NCBI GenBank assembly: GCA_041916675.1
Contig: JAYRZB010000009.1
Span: 1 to 64,000 of the forward strand
Direction of reading: 5' to 3'
From: JAYRZB01 sp041916675
GTDB taxonomy: Bacteria > Pseudomonadota > Alphaproteobacteria > Rhizobiales > Devosiaceae
DNA length: 64,000 bases
Shown: positions 14,189 through 23,161 of the stretch, piece after piece
Layout of the letters: each line of letters starts with the position of its first letter
Position numbering within the stretch: position 1 is the stretch's first letter
Notes under the pieces: generated by a model
The model's input: the letters and a program-made list of their open reading frames with translations, nothing else
Database searches by the model: none
Told to the model about the DNA's origin: nothing
Made by a program: the position numbers and the translations under genes

Positions 14189-16033
14189 ATGGAAAAGTTG
14201 AATTGGTCAGCGGTTCGAGGGGCCGGCTTGCTGGCACTGCCGCTGATCGTAGCCGGGCTCTTCGCTGCTTTCGTGCTGCCTCCTTCCTACGCCCGGTTGG
14301 TCACGCTGTTTCTGATCTACGTCATCGCTGTGGTGGGCAATGGTATCTACAGCGGAAATTCGGGCATTATTTCTTTTGGACATACGGCCTTTATGGCCAT
14401 TGGCGCCTATGCATCGGCGCTTCTGACGATCAATCCAACCGTTGCGGCCACGGCATTGCCGAACCTCCCGGGCTGGCTGTCATCGCTTGCTGGTCAGCCC
14501 TTGCTGACTGGCATTCTGGTTGCAGCTTTGACTGCGCTCGCGGTTGCCGCTGTCATCGGCATCCCTATCGCGCGGCTGGCTGGCTCAGCAGCGTCAATCG
14601 CCACGCTTGGCTTTCTGATCATCATTCACGTCACGCTGACCGCGTCCGGCGATTTCACCCGCGGCAGCCAGACTTTTTTTGGCGTCCCCCGCGAAACCAC
14701 GATCTGGGTTGCTTTGCCCTTCGCCATCGCAGCGGTGGTGATTGCCAGGTTGTATCGCACTTCTGCACACGGGCTCGCGCTTCGGGCGGCCCGGGAAGAT
14801 GAGATTGCAGCGACGGCCATCGGCGTCAACGCGGCACTCCAGAGATACATCGCCTGGGTACTGGGCGCCGTGCTTGCTGCCGTCTCAGGCGCACTCCTGG
14901 CGCATTTCCTTGGCGCTTTCTCGCCCAAGGATTTCTATTTCAACCTGACTTTCATGCTGCTTTCCATGCTCATTCTGGGCGGCATCAGCACAGTTTCGGG
15001 CGCTATCGGCGGAACGGCGCTGATTGTTATCATGGTGGAATTGCTCCGCAATCTCGAGGCAGGCGCATCGTTGTCAGCGCTCGCACTGCCTCCGGTTTTC
15101 GGCTTGACGGACATCGGCATCGGTCTGGTCACTTTGCTCGTGATGTATCGCCTGCCAGAAGGCCTGTTTGGCGTGCGCGAACCTGACGAGCGTATTGCGC
15201 CGGGCGCATCGATTGCCGCCGGACCCGCCGAAAGGCCCAAGGTCGAAATCGCAGATTCGACCCTTCAGGTCGAACGGGTCGGGCGGCGTTTTGCCGGATT
15301 GGTTGCGCTGGAAGATGTCAGCTTTGAAGTCAAGACAGGCACGATCACTGGCCTGATTGGGCCTAACGGAGCCGGCAAATCCACCCTGATCAACGCAGTT
15401 TCGGGCGTGGTGCCGGCCAGTTCGGGTCGGGTTCTGATTGGCGGCCGGGACGTCACCGAAATGCCGGTCCACCGCGTATCCTCGCTTGGTCTCGCGCGCA
15501 CATTCCAGAACATCCGTCTGTTTCGCAATCTGACGATTGAAGAAAACGTATTGGTTGCGGCCCGCCATGCATCGGCGGGCGGGAGCGAGGCCACGCGAGC
15601 GACAGCCGAGGCTCTTGCTGCGGTGGATTTGACCGGGTTCAGCGGCCGTCTGGCAGGCACCCTGCCCTATGGCGCGCAGCGTCGGCTCGAAATCGCCCGG
15701 GCACTGGCGCTTAACCCCCGTTTCCTTCTGCTTGATGAGCCGGCGGCCGGCATGAACCCCGCCGAAACCGACCAGTTGATCAGCATCCTCCGTTCGATCG
15801 CTGTCGAGCGGAAGCTTGGTCTTCTCGTGGTCGAACACGACCTCAAGCTGATCATGCGGCTGTGCGACATGATCGTCGTCCTGAACAAGGGGCAGATGAT
15901 CGCGTCGGGCAGCCCCACAGAAATCCGCGAAAACCCCGCGGTGATAGAGGCCTACCTGGGTCGCAAGCACGCCACGCGTACGGACCCGGGCAAGTCGCTG
16001 GACAACCCGTTACATTCGGAAATAGGAGCATAA
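14189..16033 (+). CDS. livMG: Fused LivM permease and LivG ATPase of a HAAT-type importer
   Basis: The 614-residue protein joins two subunits that are often separate. Residues 1-330 are a LivM-type permease with about nine to ten membrane helices. Residues from about 352 are an ABC ATPase with Walker A GPNGAGKST, the signature-like region LPYGAQRRLEIARAL and Walker B FLLLDEPAAG. The signature is YGAQ rather than LSGGQ, as is common in LivG. Start ATG 14189 follows GGGGGAGAGG. It imports an amino acid or analogue with the proteins encoded next. The substrate is not evident, but ornithine cyclodeaminase in the operon hints at a basic amino acid. Confidence 0.93.
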   Translation: MEKLNWSAVRGAGLLALPLIVAGLFAAFVLPPSYARLVTLFLIYVIAVVGNGIYSGNSGIISFGHTAFMAIGAYASALLTINPTVAATALPNLPGWLSSLAGQPLLTGILVAALTALAVAAVIGIPIARLAGSAASIATLGFLIIIHVTLTASGDFTRGSQTFFGVPRETTIWVALPFAIAAVVIARLYRTSAHGLALRAAREDEIAATAIGVNAALQRYIAWVLGAVLAAVSGALLAHFLGAFSPKDFYFNLTFMLLSMLILGGISTVSGAIGGTALIVIMVELLRNLEAGASLSALALPPVFGLTDIGIGLVTLLVMYRLPEGLFGVREPDERIAPGASIAAGPAERPKVEIADSTLQVERVGRRFAGLVALEDVSFEVKTGTITGLIGPNGAGKSTLINAVSGVVPASSGRVLIGGRDVTEMPVHRVSSLGLARTFQNIRLFRNLTIEENVLVAARHASAGGSEATRATAEALAAVDLTGFSGRLAGTLPYGAQRRLEIARALALNPRFLLLDEPAAGMNPAETDQLISILRSIAVERKLGLLVVEHDLKLIMRLCDMIVVLNKGQMIASGSPTEIRENPAVIEAYLGRKHATRTDPGKSLDNPLHSEIGA

Positions 16034-16034
16034 A

Positions 16035-17195
16035 GTGATAGCTAAACGGACTACCCTCCTGCTCGGCGCCACTGCCCTGGTGTTTGGCGCAGTGTTGCCG
16101 GCCGCAGCCGAAGACCTGGTTATTGGTCTTGCGACAGCCCAGACGGGCGGCCTGGCGGCCTATGACCAGCCGTCGCTGGCGGGCTTTCAGATGGCCGTCG
16201 ATGAGTTGAATGCAGCGGGTGGTGCCGCAGGCAAGTATCCGATCAAGCTGATCATCAAGGATACCCGCTCCGACGCCGCCCAGACCGCCCTGGTTGCCCA
16301 GGAACTGGTCGATGCCGGGGTTCAGATCGTTATCACTCCATGTGATGCCGACCCGTCGATTGCCGCCGGCATGATCACCCAGGCTGCCAGCATCCCTGCA
16401 TTCTCGTTCTGTGCCACGACACCGACTTTGCCTCTGGCGGTCGGCACCTACATGTTCGGCAACTACCCGGCAGACAATGTGCAGGCAGCCATGCTGGCAG
16501 AGTTCGCCATCGAAGCAGGCTACAAGAAGACCTATCTGCTGACCTCGACCGACAGCGCCTATACCCTCGAGCTGCCCGCCTACTTCGGCGAGACGTTTGT
16601 GGGCAAGGGCGGCGAACTCCTCGGCGTTGGCAGCTATTCGATGGGCCAGCAGGACTTCAGCGCGGAAGTGACTAAGATTGCCGCCATGAACCCCGCGCCC
16701 GATGTCATTATGACCTCGGCTTATGAACCGGACTTCCCGGCCTTCGTTCGCCAATTGCGCGGTGCTGGCGTCACTATCCCGATCCTTGGCTCGGACGCGA
16801 TCGACAGCCCGACCACGCTGGGCCTCGGGGACCTGGTGGAGGGCGTTGTCTTCTCGACAGCAGGTTTTGCCAGTGAGGGCAGCCCCCTTGCCGCCTTCAA
16901 CGCGAAATACGCTGAAAAGACCGGCGCCGAGCCCGACACCCTCTACATCGCCAATGGTTATGACTTGGGCACAGTCATCAACGCCGCGGTGACCAAGGCA
17001 GACAGCCTCGATCCCAAGGCGATCCGCGATGCAGTTGCCTCGCTTGAGAACGTGGCAGGCGTCACTGGCCCAATCACCTATGCCAACACCATGGGCATGC
17101 CACTGCGGTCGGTTTCGCTGGTGCGCATTGCCGGTGGCAAGCGCGAACTGGTGAAAGAAGGCATGCCGGATCCGGCCAACATTCCGCAGCCCTGA
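16035..17195 (+). CDS. Periplasmic substrate-binding protein of the HAAT importer
   Basis: The 386-residue protein starts with GTG at 16035 after TAGGAG. A signal peptide of about 26 residues ends near LPAAAEDLVIG. The body is a two-lobed Peripla_BP_6/LivK fold with GLATAQTGGLAAYDQPSLAGF and QELVDAGVQIVITPCDAD. Cysteines in ITPCD and FSFCATT may form a disulphide. It would capture the substrate and deliver it to the permease. A strong hairpin after the gene may favour high expression of this subunit. Confidence 0.93.
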   Translation: MIAKRTTLLLGATALVFGAVLPAAAEDLVIGLATAQTGGLAAYDQPSLAGFQMAVDELNAAGGAAGKYPIKLIIKDTRSDAAQTALVAQELVDAGVQIVITPCDADPSIAAGMITQAASIPAFSFCATTPTLPLAVGTYMFGNYPADNVQAAMLAEFAIEAGYKKTYLLTSTDSAYTLELPAYFGETFVGKGGELLGVGSYSMGQQDFSAEVTKIAAMNPAPDVIMTSAYEPDFPAFVRQLRGAGVTIPILGSDAIDSPTTLGLGDLVEGVVFSTAGFASEGSPLAAFNAKYAEKTGAEPDTLYIANGYDLGTVINAAVTKADSLDPKAIRDAVASLENVAGVTGPITYANTMGMPLRSVSLVRIAGGKRELVKEGMPDPANIPQP

Positions 17196-17204
17196 TTGCC
17201 TCAG

Positions 17205-17226
17205 ACCGGCCCCGTGCGGGGCCGGT
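17205..17226 (+). terminator. Intercistronic hairpin after the binding-protein gene
   Basis: A perfect nine-pair GC-rich stem (ACCGGCCCC with GGGGCCGGT) and GTGC loop lie between the binding protein and LivF genes. No clear T tract follows, so partial termination or mRNA stabilisation is more likely than full termination. Confidence 0.6.
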
Positions 17227-17251
17227 CCACTTTGTGCCAAGGACCTTCAAG

Positions 17252-17989
17252 ATGATCCAATCAGCGCCAGCACATGGCGAAGTGCTGCTCGAAGCCGAAG
17301 GGCTCAGCGTCAGCTATGGCGTTGTCAATGCCCTGCACGGCATAGACCTGAAGGTCTGCAGGGGCGAAGTGGTGACGCTGCTTGGCGCCAACGGAGCCGG
17401 AAAGAGCTCAACGCTCAATGCTCTGGTTGGACTTGCGCCTCGGAAGGCCAGATGCATCACCTTCCAGGGCAAATCAATCGACAATCTGACAACCGAGATG
17501 ATCGTGCGTGCAGGCATGACGCTGGTGCCAGAAGGCCGCAGGGTCTTTGCCGGTCTGACAGTTGCCGAAAACCTATTGCTGGGCGGCGCCAAGCATGGGC
17601 AACGCGGCTCGCAGGCCGACGTGCAGAGCGACATGCTGGCCCTTTTCCCCATCCTTGCCGAACGCCTGCATCAGAAAGCCGGATCGCTTTCCGGAGGCGA
17701 GCAGCAGATGCTGGCCATCGCCAGAGCCCTAATGTCGTCGCCAAGCCTGCTGCTGCTGGATGAACCATCCCTGGGGCTGGCGCCAAAGGTGGTCGAGACC
17801 ATTTTCGCCCTGATCGCCACGCTGAGATCCCGCGGCCTGACGATCCTGCTGGTCGAACAGAATGTGGCGCAATCGCTTGAGATAGCGGATCGCGGCTACG
17901 TCATCGTCAACGGCCGGATCGAGCTTTCCGGCACCGCCTCCGAACTGAGCGCCTCAGCTCAGGTTCGCGACGCCTACCTGGGCACCTAA
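17252..17989 (+). CDS. livF: LivF-type ABC transporter ATPase
   Basis: The ATG at 17252 has AAGGA upstream; a GTG at 17234 is an alternative. The 245-residue ATPase contains Walker A GANGAGKSS, the signature LSGGEQQMLAIARAL and Walker B LLLLDEPSLGLAP, plus the H-loop-like region ILLVEQNVAQSL, in which Gln replaces the usual His, as is common in LivF. It pairs with the fused LivM-LivG to energise import. The stop is 11 bases before the LivH gene. Confidence 0.93.
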   Translation: MIQSAPAHGEVLLEAEGLSVSYGVVNALHGIDLKVCRGEVVTLLGANGAGKSSTLNALVGLAPRKARCITFQGKSIDNLTTEMIVRAGMTLVPEGRRVFAGLTVAENLLLGGAKHGQRGSQADVQSDMLALFPILAERLHQKAGSLSGGEQQMLAIARALMSSPSLLLLDEPSLGLAPKVVETIFALIATLRSRGLTILLVEQNVAQSLEIADRGYVIVNGRIELSGTASELSASAQVRDAYLGT

Positions 17990-18000
17990 AGGGGACCGTT

Positions 18001-18888
18001 TTGGACATTCTTTTGCAGCAGCTGACCAATGCACTCAGCCTTGGGGGTACATATGCCCTCCTGGCGCTGGGGCTTGCCATGGTGTTTTCCATCATCGGCC
18101 TGATCAACTTTGCCCATGGTGACCTGATGACCTGGGCGGGCTATGTGCTCTACTTCTCGCTGATGATGGCCATGCCATTGCCCATCGCAATTGCTCTTGC
18201 CGTTCTCAGCGCCACAGTTCTAGCCATTGCCATGGAACGGATCGCCTTTCGGCCGGTGCGCGGCGCATCTGGAACCACGCTTCTTCTCACCAGTTTCGCC
18301 GTCAGCGCCATCATCAGGGTGCTGTTTCAGAACCTGATCTCGGCCCGGCCGCTCCCCGTGCCTATGCCCTCCGCCCTTTCCGGCGTCATCGCCTTGGGCC
18401 CGGTTCACATCGGCATCATCCAGGCCATCTCGATCGCTGTGACCGGGGCAATGCTGCTGGGTCTCAACCTCTTTCTCAAGCACACCGTCGCCGGCAAGAC
18501 CATGCGGGCCGCGTCGGAGGATTTTGCCATCGTTCGGCTCATGGGCCTGCGTGCCAATACTGTTGTGGCTACGGCATTCGCGATTTCGGGCCTTCTTGCT
18601 GGTGTAGCGGGAATCCTTTGGGTTGCTCAGCGCGGCAGCGTCGACCCGCTGATGGGTTTCCTGCCCGTGCTCAAGGCCTTCATCGCTGCGATCATCGGGG
18701 GTCTTGGATCGCTTTCCGGCGCGGTGGCTGGCGGCTTTCTGCTCGGCTTTGTCGAGGTGTTTCTGCAGGCCTTCCTGCCGGCCGAAGTGCTGCCCTATCG
18801 CGATGCGTTTGCCATCATGCTCGTGATCGCCGTTCTCTTGTTCCGCCCACAGGGCCTGCTGGCCCGCAAAACCGTCATCAAGCTTTAG
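18001..18888 (+). CDS. livH: LivH-type permease of the HAAT importer
   Basis: The product of 295 residues starts with TTG at 18001, supported by AAAGGGGA about eight bases upstream. It has about eight membrane helices and the characteristic GGTYALLALGLAMVFSIIGLINFAHGDLMTWAGY near the N-terminus. The EAA-like loop region ASEDFAIVRLMGL and the end LFRPQGLLARK fit LivH. It forms a heterodimer with the LivM half of the fused protein. Finding LivH last in the operon is an unusual order. Confidence 0.93.
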   Translation: MDILLQQLTNALSLGGTYALLALGLAMVFSIIGLINFAHGDLMTWAGYVLYFSLMMAMPLPIAIALAVLSATVLAIAMERIAFRPVRGASGTTLLLTSFAVSAIIRVLFQNLISARPLPVPMPSALSGVIALGPVHIGIIQAISIAVTGAMLLGLNLFLKHTVAGKTMRAASEDFAIVRLMGLRANTVVATAFAISGLLAGVAGILWVAQRGSVDPLMGFLPVLKAFIAAIIGGLGSLSGAVAGGFLLGFVEVFLQAFLPAEVLPYRDAFAIMLVIAVLLFRPQGLLARKTVIKL

Positions 18889-18914
18889 CGCCAACGTAAC
18901 AACTTGAGATTTCT

Positions 18915-19976
18915 ATGATTTCCGCCGGCCTGCCAGCTACCCAGCTCAATATCGTGCCCTTTGTCAGCGTTGCTGACATGATGAATCTGGTGCGCGATCT
19001 TGGCGTCGAACGCGTCCTTACTGACCTTTCCGGGTATATCGAAGACGATTTCCGCCGCTGGCCGCTGTTTGACAAAACCCCCCGTGTTGCGGCCCATTCC
19101 ACGCACGGCGTCATTGAACTGATGCCCACCAGCGACGGCATCACCTATGGCTTCAAGTATGTGAACGGGCATCCCCGCAACACGCTGGAGGGCAGACAGA
19201 CCGTGACGGCGTTCGGCGTACTCTCCGACGTGGGAACCGGCTATCCGTTGCTGCTGACGGAGATGACTATCCTGACCGCTCTACGCACGGCGGCCACCTC
19301 GGCGCTGGCGGCCCGGCATCTTGCAAAACCCGGTGCCCGTGTCATGGCGCTGATCGGCAATGGTGCCCAGTCCGAATTCCAGGCACTCGCCTTCAAGGCT
19401 GTCTGCGGCATCACAGAGGTGAGGCTCTATGATATCGACCCGGAAGCCACCCAGCGCTGCGCCCGCAATCTGGGCGGGCGGGGCCTGAAAATCACCATGT
19501 GCTCGTCGTCTGAGGAAGCAGTGCACGGGGCTGACATCATCACCACCGTCACAGCAGACAAGCAGTATGCCGCCATTCTTACCGACAATATGGTTGGCGC
19601 TGGCGTGCATATCAACGCGGTCGGCGGCGACTGCCCCGGCAAGACCGAACTGCACCGCGATATCCTGCTGCGCGCCGACATTTTTGTGGAGTACCCGCCT
19701 CAAACGCGCATCGAAGGCGAGATTCAGCAGCTCGCCGATGACCATCCCGTTACCGAGATCTGGGAGGTTATTTCCGGCGCTGCCGCTGGGCGGAAAAGCG
19801 AGCAGCAGATCACGATATTTGACTCGGTCGGTTTCGCTACCGAGGACTTCTCAGCGCTCAGATATGTGCGGGACCAGTTGGCCGAACACCGGCACTTTGT
19901 CGATCTTGACCTGCTTGCAGACCCGGACGATCCTCGAGACCTGTTTGGCATGCTGCTTCGGGCAGGTGTCAGTTGA
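18915..19976 (+). CDS. ocd: Ornithine cyclodeaminase
   Basis: The 353-residue enzyme converts L-ornithine to L-proline and ammonia with bound NAD. Motifs resemble the characterised Pseudomonas enzyme: ELMPTSDGITYGFKYVNGHP near residue 70, ALIGNGAQSEFQ for NAD binding near 145, AVGGDCPGKTEL with the catalytic Asp near 229, and FVEYPPQTRIEGEIQQL. It follows livH by 27 bases, so it belongs to the importer operon. That suggests import of ornithine or a precursor and supply of proline and ammonium. Related family members act on other amino acids, so exact substrate needs testing. Confidence 0.88.
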   Translation: MISAGLPATQLNIVPFVSVADMMNLVRDLGVERVLTDLSGYIEDDFRRWPLFDKTPRVAAHSTHGVIELMPTSDGITYGFKYVNGHPRNTLEGRQTVTAFGVLSDVGTGYPLLLTEMTILTALRTAATSALAARHLAKPGARVMALIGNGAQSEFQALAFKAVCGITEVRLYDIDPEATQRCARNLGGRGLKITMCSSSEEAVHGADIITTVTADKQYAAILTDNMVGAGVHINAVGGDCPGKTELHRDILLRADIFVEYPPQTRIEGEIQQLADDHPVTEIWEVISGAAAGRKSEQQITIFDSVGFATEDFSALRYVRDQLAEHRHFVDLDLLADPDDPRDLFGMLLRAGVS

Positions 19977-20014
19977 ACCGCTGCACCGCCTAGATTCTCA
20001 CGGACCCCCGTGCC

Positions 20015-20029
20015 GCCGCCTTAGGCGGC
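20015..20029 (+). terminator. Terminator-like hairpin after ornithine cyclodeaminase
   Basis: A six-pair stem GCCGCC-TTA-GGCGGC lies 38 bases after the stop and is followed by TTAAGCCTTTTTC. The T run begins a few bases after the stem, so it is a modest intrinsic terminator for the plus-strand operon. Confidence 0.6.
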
Positions 20030-20053
20030 ATTAAGCCTTTTTCAAATAAAAGA

Positions 20054-20074
20054 CCGCCAGCGTCGTGCTGGCGG
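20054..20074 (-). terminator. Intrinsic terminator of the peroxiredoxin gene
   Basis: An eight-pair stem CCGCCAGC-GTCGT-GCTGGCGG lies between the convergent genes. On the minus strand it is followed by TCTTTTATTTG, a T-rich tail suited to end the peroxiredoxin transcript. Confidence 0.75.
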
Positions 20075-20112
20075 CCCCAAGTGTTGCTCTCAGTAGCTAG
20101 AGCGCTTTTGCC

Positions 20113-20769
20113 TTATGCGGGGCGCTTGGCGAAGCGCAGGTAGGGGAGCTTGATGTCGAGCGGGCCAAAGCGCTTTTCGGCGTCTTCGGTCGGCACGGAA
20201 AGCGCCACGATCACATCCTGGCCCGGCACCCAGTTGGCGGGCGTGGCGAACGGCACGCCATCGGTCGCCTGCACGGCATCGAGCGCCCGCAGGATTTCGG
20301 CAAAGTTGCGGCCCACTGACATCGGATAGGTCATGGTGAGCCGCACCTTCTTGTCAGGCCCAACGATATAGACCGTGCGGACGGTAGCGGTGTTGGCAGG
20401 AGTACGGCCCTCGGCGGGCAGGTAGTATTCTGCCGGCAGCATGTCGTAGGCCTTGGCCACGGTCAGCGAGGTATCGTCGATGATCGGGAAGTCCGCCGGC
20501 GATCCCGCGAAAGCTTCGATGTCGCGCTTCCACTTGCCGTGATCTTCGACGCTATCGACCGAAACGCCGATCACCTTGGTGCGGCGCTTGGCAAACTCGC
20601 CCGAAAGCTGCGCCACGGCGCCGAATTCGGTGGTGCACACCGGGGTAAAATCGCGCGGATGGCTGAAGATGATGGCATAGCTGTCGCCAAGCCACTCGTG
20701 GAAGTTGATCTTGCCAGCGGTGGAGTCGGCAGAAAAATCGGGGGCGACATCGTTGATGCGGATGGACAT
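20113..20769 (-). CDS. 1-Cys peroxiredoxin (PRDX6-like)
   Basis: The ATG at 20769 follows GAGAAGAGG and gives 218 residues; upstream frame extension is noncoding. It is a thioredoxin-fold peroxidase that reduces hydrogen peroxide and organic hydroperoxides. The peroxidatic Cys is residue 45 in HPRDFTPVCTTEFG. No other cysteine is present, so it is a 1-Cys enzyme needing an external reductant. The C-terminal part (TPANWVPGQDVIV and LPYLRFAKRP) fits the Prx6 subfamily. It is a single-gene unit, divergent from the next gene, with its own terminator. Confidence 0.94.
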   Translation of the reverse strand: MSIRINDVAPDFSADSTAGKINFHEWLGDSYAIIFSHPRDFTPVCTTEFGAVAQLSGEFAKRRTKVIGVSVDSVEDHGKWKRDIEAFAGSPADFPIIDDTSLTVAKAYDMLPAEYYLPAEGRTPANTATVRTVYIVGPDKKVRLTMTYPMSVGRNFAEILRALDAVQATDGVPFATPANWVPGQDVIVALSVPTEDAEKRFGPLDIKLPYLRFAKRPA

Positions 20770-21070
20770 GAAAACCTCTTCTCGATTGGGCCAGGGGCCC
20801 GGATGCTGCACATCTAGTGATTTTACAATCATATTCCAGTGCTTACGGCGTGCGCCAGCAATTGGGAAAAATTCCTTTCCTGCTGCGCCAGCTTGTCGCG
20901 GCAATTTTCCGGCCCGGACCCGTCTTTGAACAAAGCTGGTTCTGTCCCGCCCGAACGCGCTGAAGCGAAAATCCCCTTGCCAGCGCAATCAAGCCGGTCG
21001 CAGGATCGCGATAAATCGCTGCCGGTGATGCAATGACTGGAAAACTGGCGCCCATCTTCAGGACTAAACC
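20770..21070. other. Divergent intergenic region of 301 bases
   Basis: This holds the promoters of the peroxiredoxin gene (leftward) and the 2-hydroxyacid dehydrogenase gene (rightward). I see AT-rich stretches around 20819-20835 suited to a leftward promoter, and the hairpin-forming GGGCC-CCT-GGCCC read on the minus strand close to the peroxiredoxin start. Open frames here lack coding character. No confident regulator site was found. Confidence 0.5.
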
Positions 21071-22102
21071 ATGTCGAGCACACAAAAGCCGCTGATCCTT
21101 GCCGCGCCCGAGCCGCGTAGCATCGATGGGATTTTCACGCCTACGGCCAAGGCGCGATTGTTTGCAAACTACCGCATTCTCGAAGTGGCGCCCGACGGCC
21201 TGGCCGCGCTGACCAATGAAACGCTGGCCGAAGCCCGCTACATTCTTGGCCAGCCACCGATTTCTCCGGACTTGCTGGCGAAGCTCTCGGGCCTGAAGGC
21301 TGTGCTCAACGTCGAGAGCAACCTAATCAACAACATGCCGTACGAAACCCTGTTCGAGCGGGGCATTTATACGCTCACGACCGGTGCGGTCTTCGCAGAA
21401 CCGGTGGCCGAAATTGGCCTGGCCTTTGCGCTTGATCTTCTGCGCGGGGTGGTCGACGCAGACCTGGCCTTCCGCAACGGGCACGAACTCTGGGGCTTTG
21501 ATGGCAACCGCACTGCACGCCTGCTGACGGGGGCCAATGTGGGGCTGATCGGATTTGGCGAACTGGGGCGGGCGCTCAATCGCGTACTCGAAGGCTTCCG
21601 CGTCCATATCAGGGCATATGATCCATGGCTGCCGCCCTCGCTCCTGCGCGAGCATCGCGTTATCCCTTCCAGCCTCGATGAGGTGCTGAGCACATCCGAT
21701 GTCGTATTCTGCGTCGCCTCGGTCACAGCCGAGAACCAGGGTTTTCTTGGGGCCTCGGACTTTGCCCGGATGCGGCCGGGCGCGGCTTTCGTGCTGCTCA
21801 GCCGAGCCGGGGTCGTCAACTTCGATGATCTTATGGGTGCCGTTCGGTCCGGCCATATTGTAGCGGCCAGCGATGTGTTCCCTGAGGAGCCCCTGCCCCT
21901 CGATCACCCGGTGCGTTCCCTGCCGGGCTTCCTGCGTTCAGCGCACCGCGCCGGAGCGCTCGATGTGGTGATGAAGCGCATGGGCGATATGGTGCTTGAG
22001 GACTTGGACCTGATGGATCGCGGCCTGCCGCCGATGCGCTGCAGGCGCGCCGACCGCGAAACCGCCGCCCGCATGCGATCGAAACCGGTCGATAGAACCT
22101 GA
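21071..22102 (+). CDS. D-isomer-specific 2-hydroxyacid dehydrogenase family protein
   Basis: The 343-residue protein has the family Rossmann domain (about residues 110-295) with LIGFGELGRALNRVL for NAD binding, and the flanking substrate domain. The catalytic-type positions appear as LLSRAGVVNF (Arg), ASDVFPEEPLP (Glu) and SAHRAGALD (His). Family members interconvert 2-hydroxy acids and 2-keto acids. The variant of the usual HTAG motif (SAHRAG) marks a divergent subgroup. Specificity is unclear. It is the only gene in its transcription unit unless the glycosyltransferase 94 bases away is included. Confidence 0.88.
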   Translation: MSSTQKPLILAAPEPRSIDGIFTPTAKARLFANYRILEVAPDGLAALTNETLAEARYILGQPPISPDLLAKLSGLKAVLNVESNLINNMPYETLFERGIYTLTTGAVFAEPVAEIGLAFALDLLRGVVDADLAFRNGHELWGFDGNRTARLLTGANVGLIGFGELGRALNRVLEGFRVHIRAYDPWLPPSLLREHRVIPSSLDEVLSTSDVVFCVASVTAENQGFLGASDFARMRPGAAFVLLSRAGVVNFDDLMGAVRSGHIVAASDVFPEEPLPLDHPVRSLPGFLRSAHRAGALDVVMKRMGDMVLEDLDLMDRGLPPMRCRRADRETAARMRSKPVDRT

Positions 22103-22196
22103 TCGCGTTCGGCCTCTTACACACCTGTTGACTCTAATCAGTTACCAAGAGAACTGTTTCAGCTGCACATTTCTACTCGATGCACGCTGGACCACC

Positions 22197-23003
22197 ATGC
22201 AGATCTATTACATCAACCTGGCGGAGCGACCGGACCGCCGCCGGTTCATGGAAGACCAGTTTCGTGCGCTTGGTCTTGTTGCAGAGCGCATCGAGGCGAT
22301 CAGCACGGATCAGATTGGGGCCGAAGACCGAGCCCGGTTCTGCAATCGGGACAACCCCCGGTACATATCAGAAGTAGAACTCGCCTGTTCGATGAGCCAC
22401 GAGAAAGCCTGGCGCCGAATGCTGGCAACAGGCCGGGCCAAAGCACTTGTGCTTGAAGACGATGCCATTCTTTCACGCGTGCTCCCGACGGCGCTCGCGG
22501 CGCTGGAAACACGCTCGGACTACGGACTTATCCGCCTCGAAACCACCAATCGGACGTCCCGCGTCATGCCGATACGGCATACGCTCATCGAAGGCGTAGC
22601 CCTGCGTGAGTTCCGGTCAACCGAATATGGCGCTGCCGCCTATGTGCTCGATGCGGCAACGGCCAGTCTCCTGGTCAGTAGTCCGCATCTGCGCGACTAT
22701 CAGGTTGATATCGCGCTATTCTGCGCCTTTCGGCAGCCCGGAAAATCGCTGCGCCGCGCGCAGACCGACCCGGCGCTCTGCGCTCAATTGGGTGTAACCG
22801 AAGCAAGAACGGAACCGACAGCCCGTTCCAGCATCAACACGGTACGCGACCCCGGCCACCGCTTCGCAAAGGCCCATCCCATCCGGCATCGGCTCAACAA
22901 GCTCGCTTACATCTTCAGCGTTGAAATCCCCAAAACCTGGGATCATCTCTTGTCCCTGCCTCGCGGCCTGACCCGCCGGCAGATCCCCTTCCGCCGCGAC
23001 TAG
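22197..23003 (+). CDS. GT25-family glycosyltransferase
   Basis: The ATG at 22197 gives 268 residues starting MQIYYINLAERPDRR, the typical start of family 25 LPS glycosyltransferases. Motifs include EVELACSMSHEKAWRRM and ALVLEDDAILS, where the acidic EDD binds the metal and sugar nucleotide. It should add galactose or glucose to a surface glycan such as the LPS core. It stands apart from other LPS genes here, so target is uncertain. The earlier in-frame ATG at 22128 would add 23 residues that do not fit the family. Confidence 0.88.
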   Translation: MQIYYINLAERPDRRRFMEDQFRALGLVAERIEAISTDQIGAEDRARFCNRDNPRYISEVELACSMSHEKAWRRMLATGRAKALVLEDDAILSRVLPTALAALETRSDYGLIRLETTNRTSRVMPIRHTLIEGVALREFRSTEYGAAAYVLDAATASLLVSSPHLRDYQVDIALFCAFRQPGKSLRRAQTDPALCAQLGVTEARTEPTARSSINTVRDPGHRFAKAHPIRHRLNKLAYIFSVEIPKTWDHLLSLPRGLTRRQIPFRRD

Positions 23004-23161
23004 TGTCGGTCCCGGCACCGAGTTGCGCAAAGCCCCGTCCCTGTCGCGACACTGTCACCCCAGATCGATACCCCTCGATGGATGAATATGCTGTTTGCAC
23101 TGGCTCAGCCCGAGCGGCTGGGAAGTCATTCGACCGGGTCGCCCTACGCATCGAGGACGCA

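Noticed and set aside
15852..17240. Minus-strand frame of 462 residues
   Set aside because: It is antisense to the substrate-binding protein gene, has no domain, and the plus-strand gene is clear.
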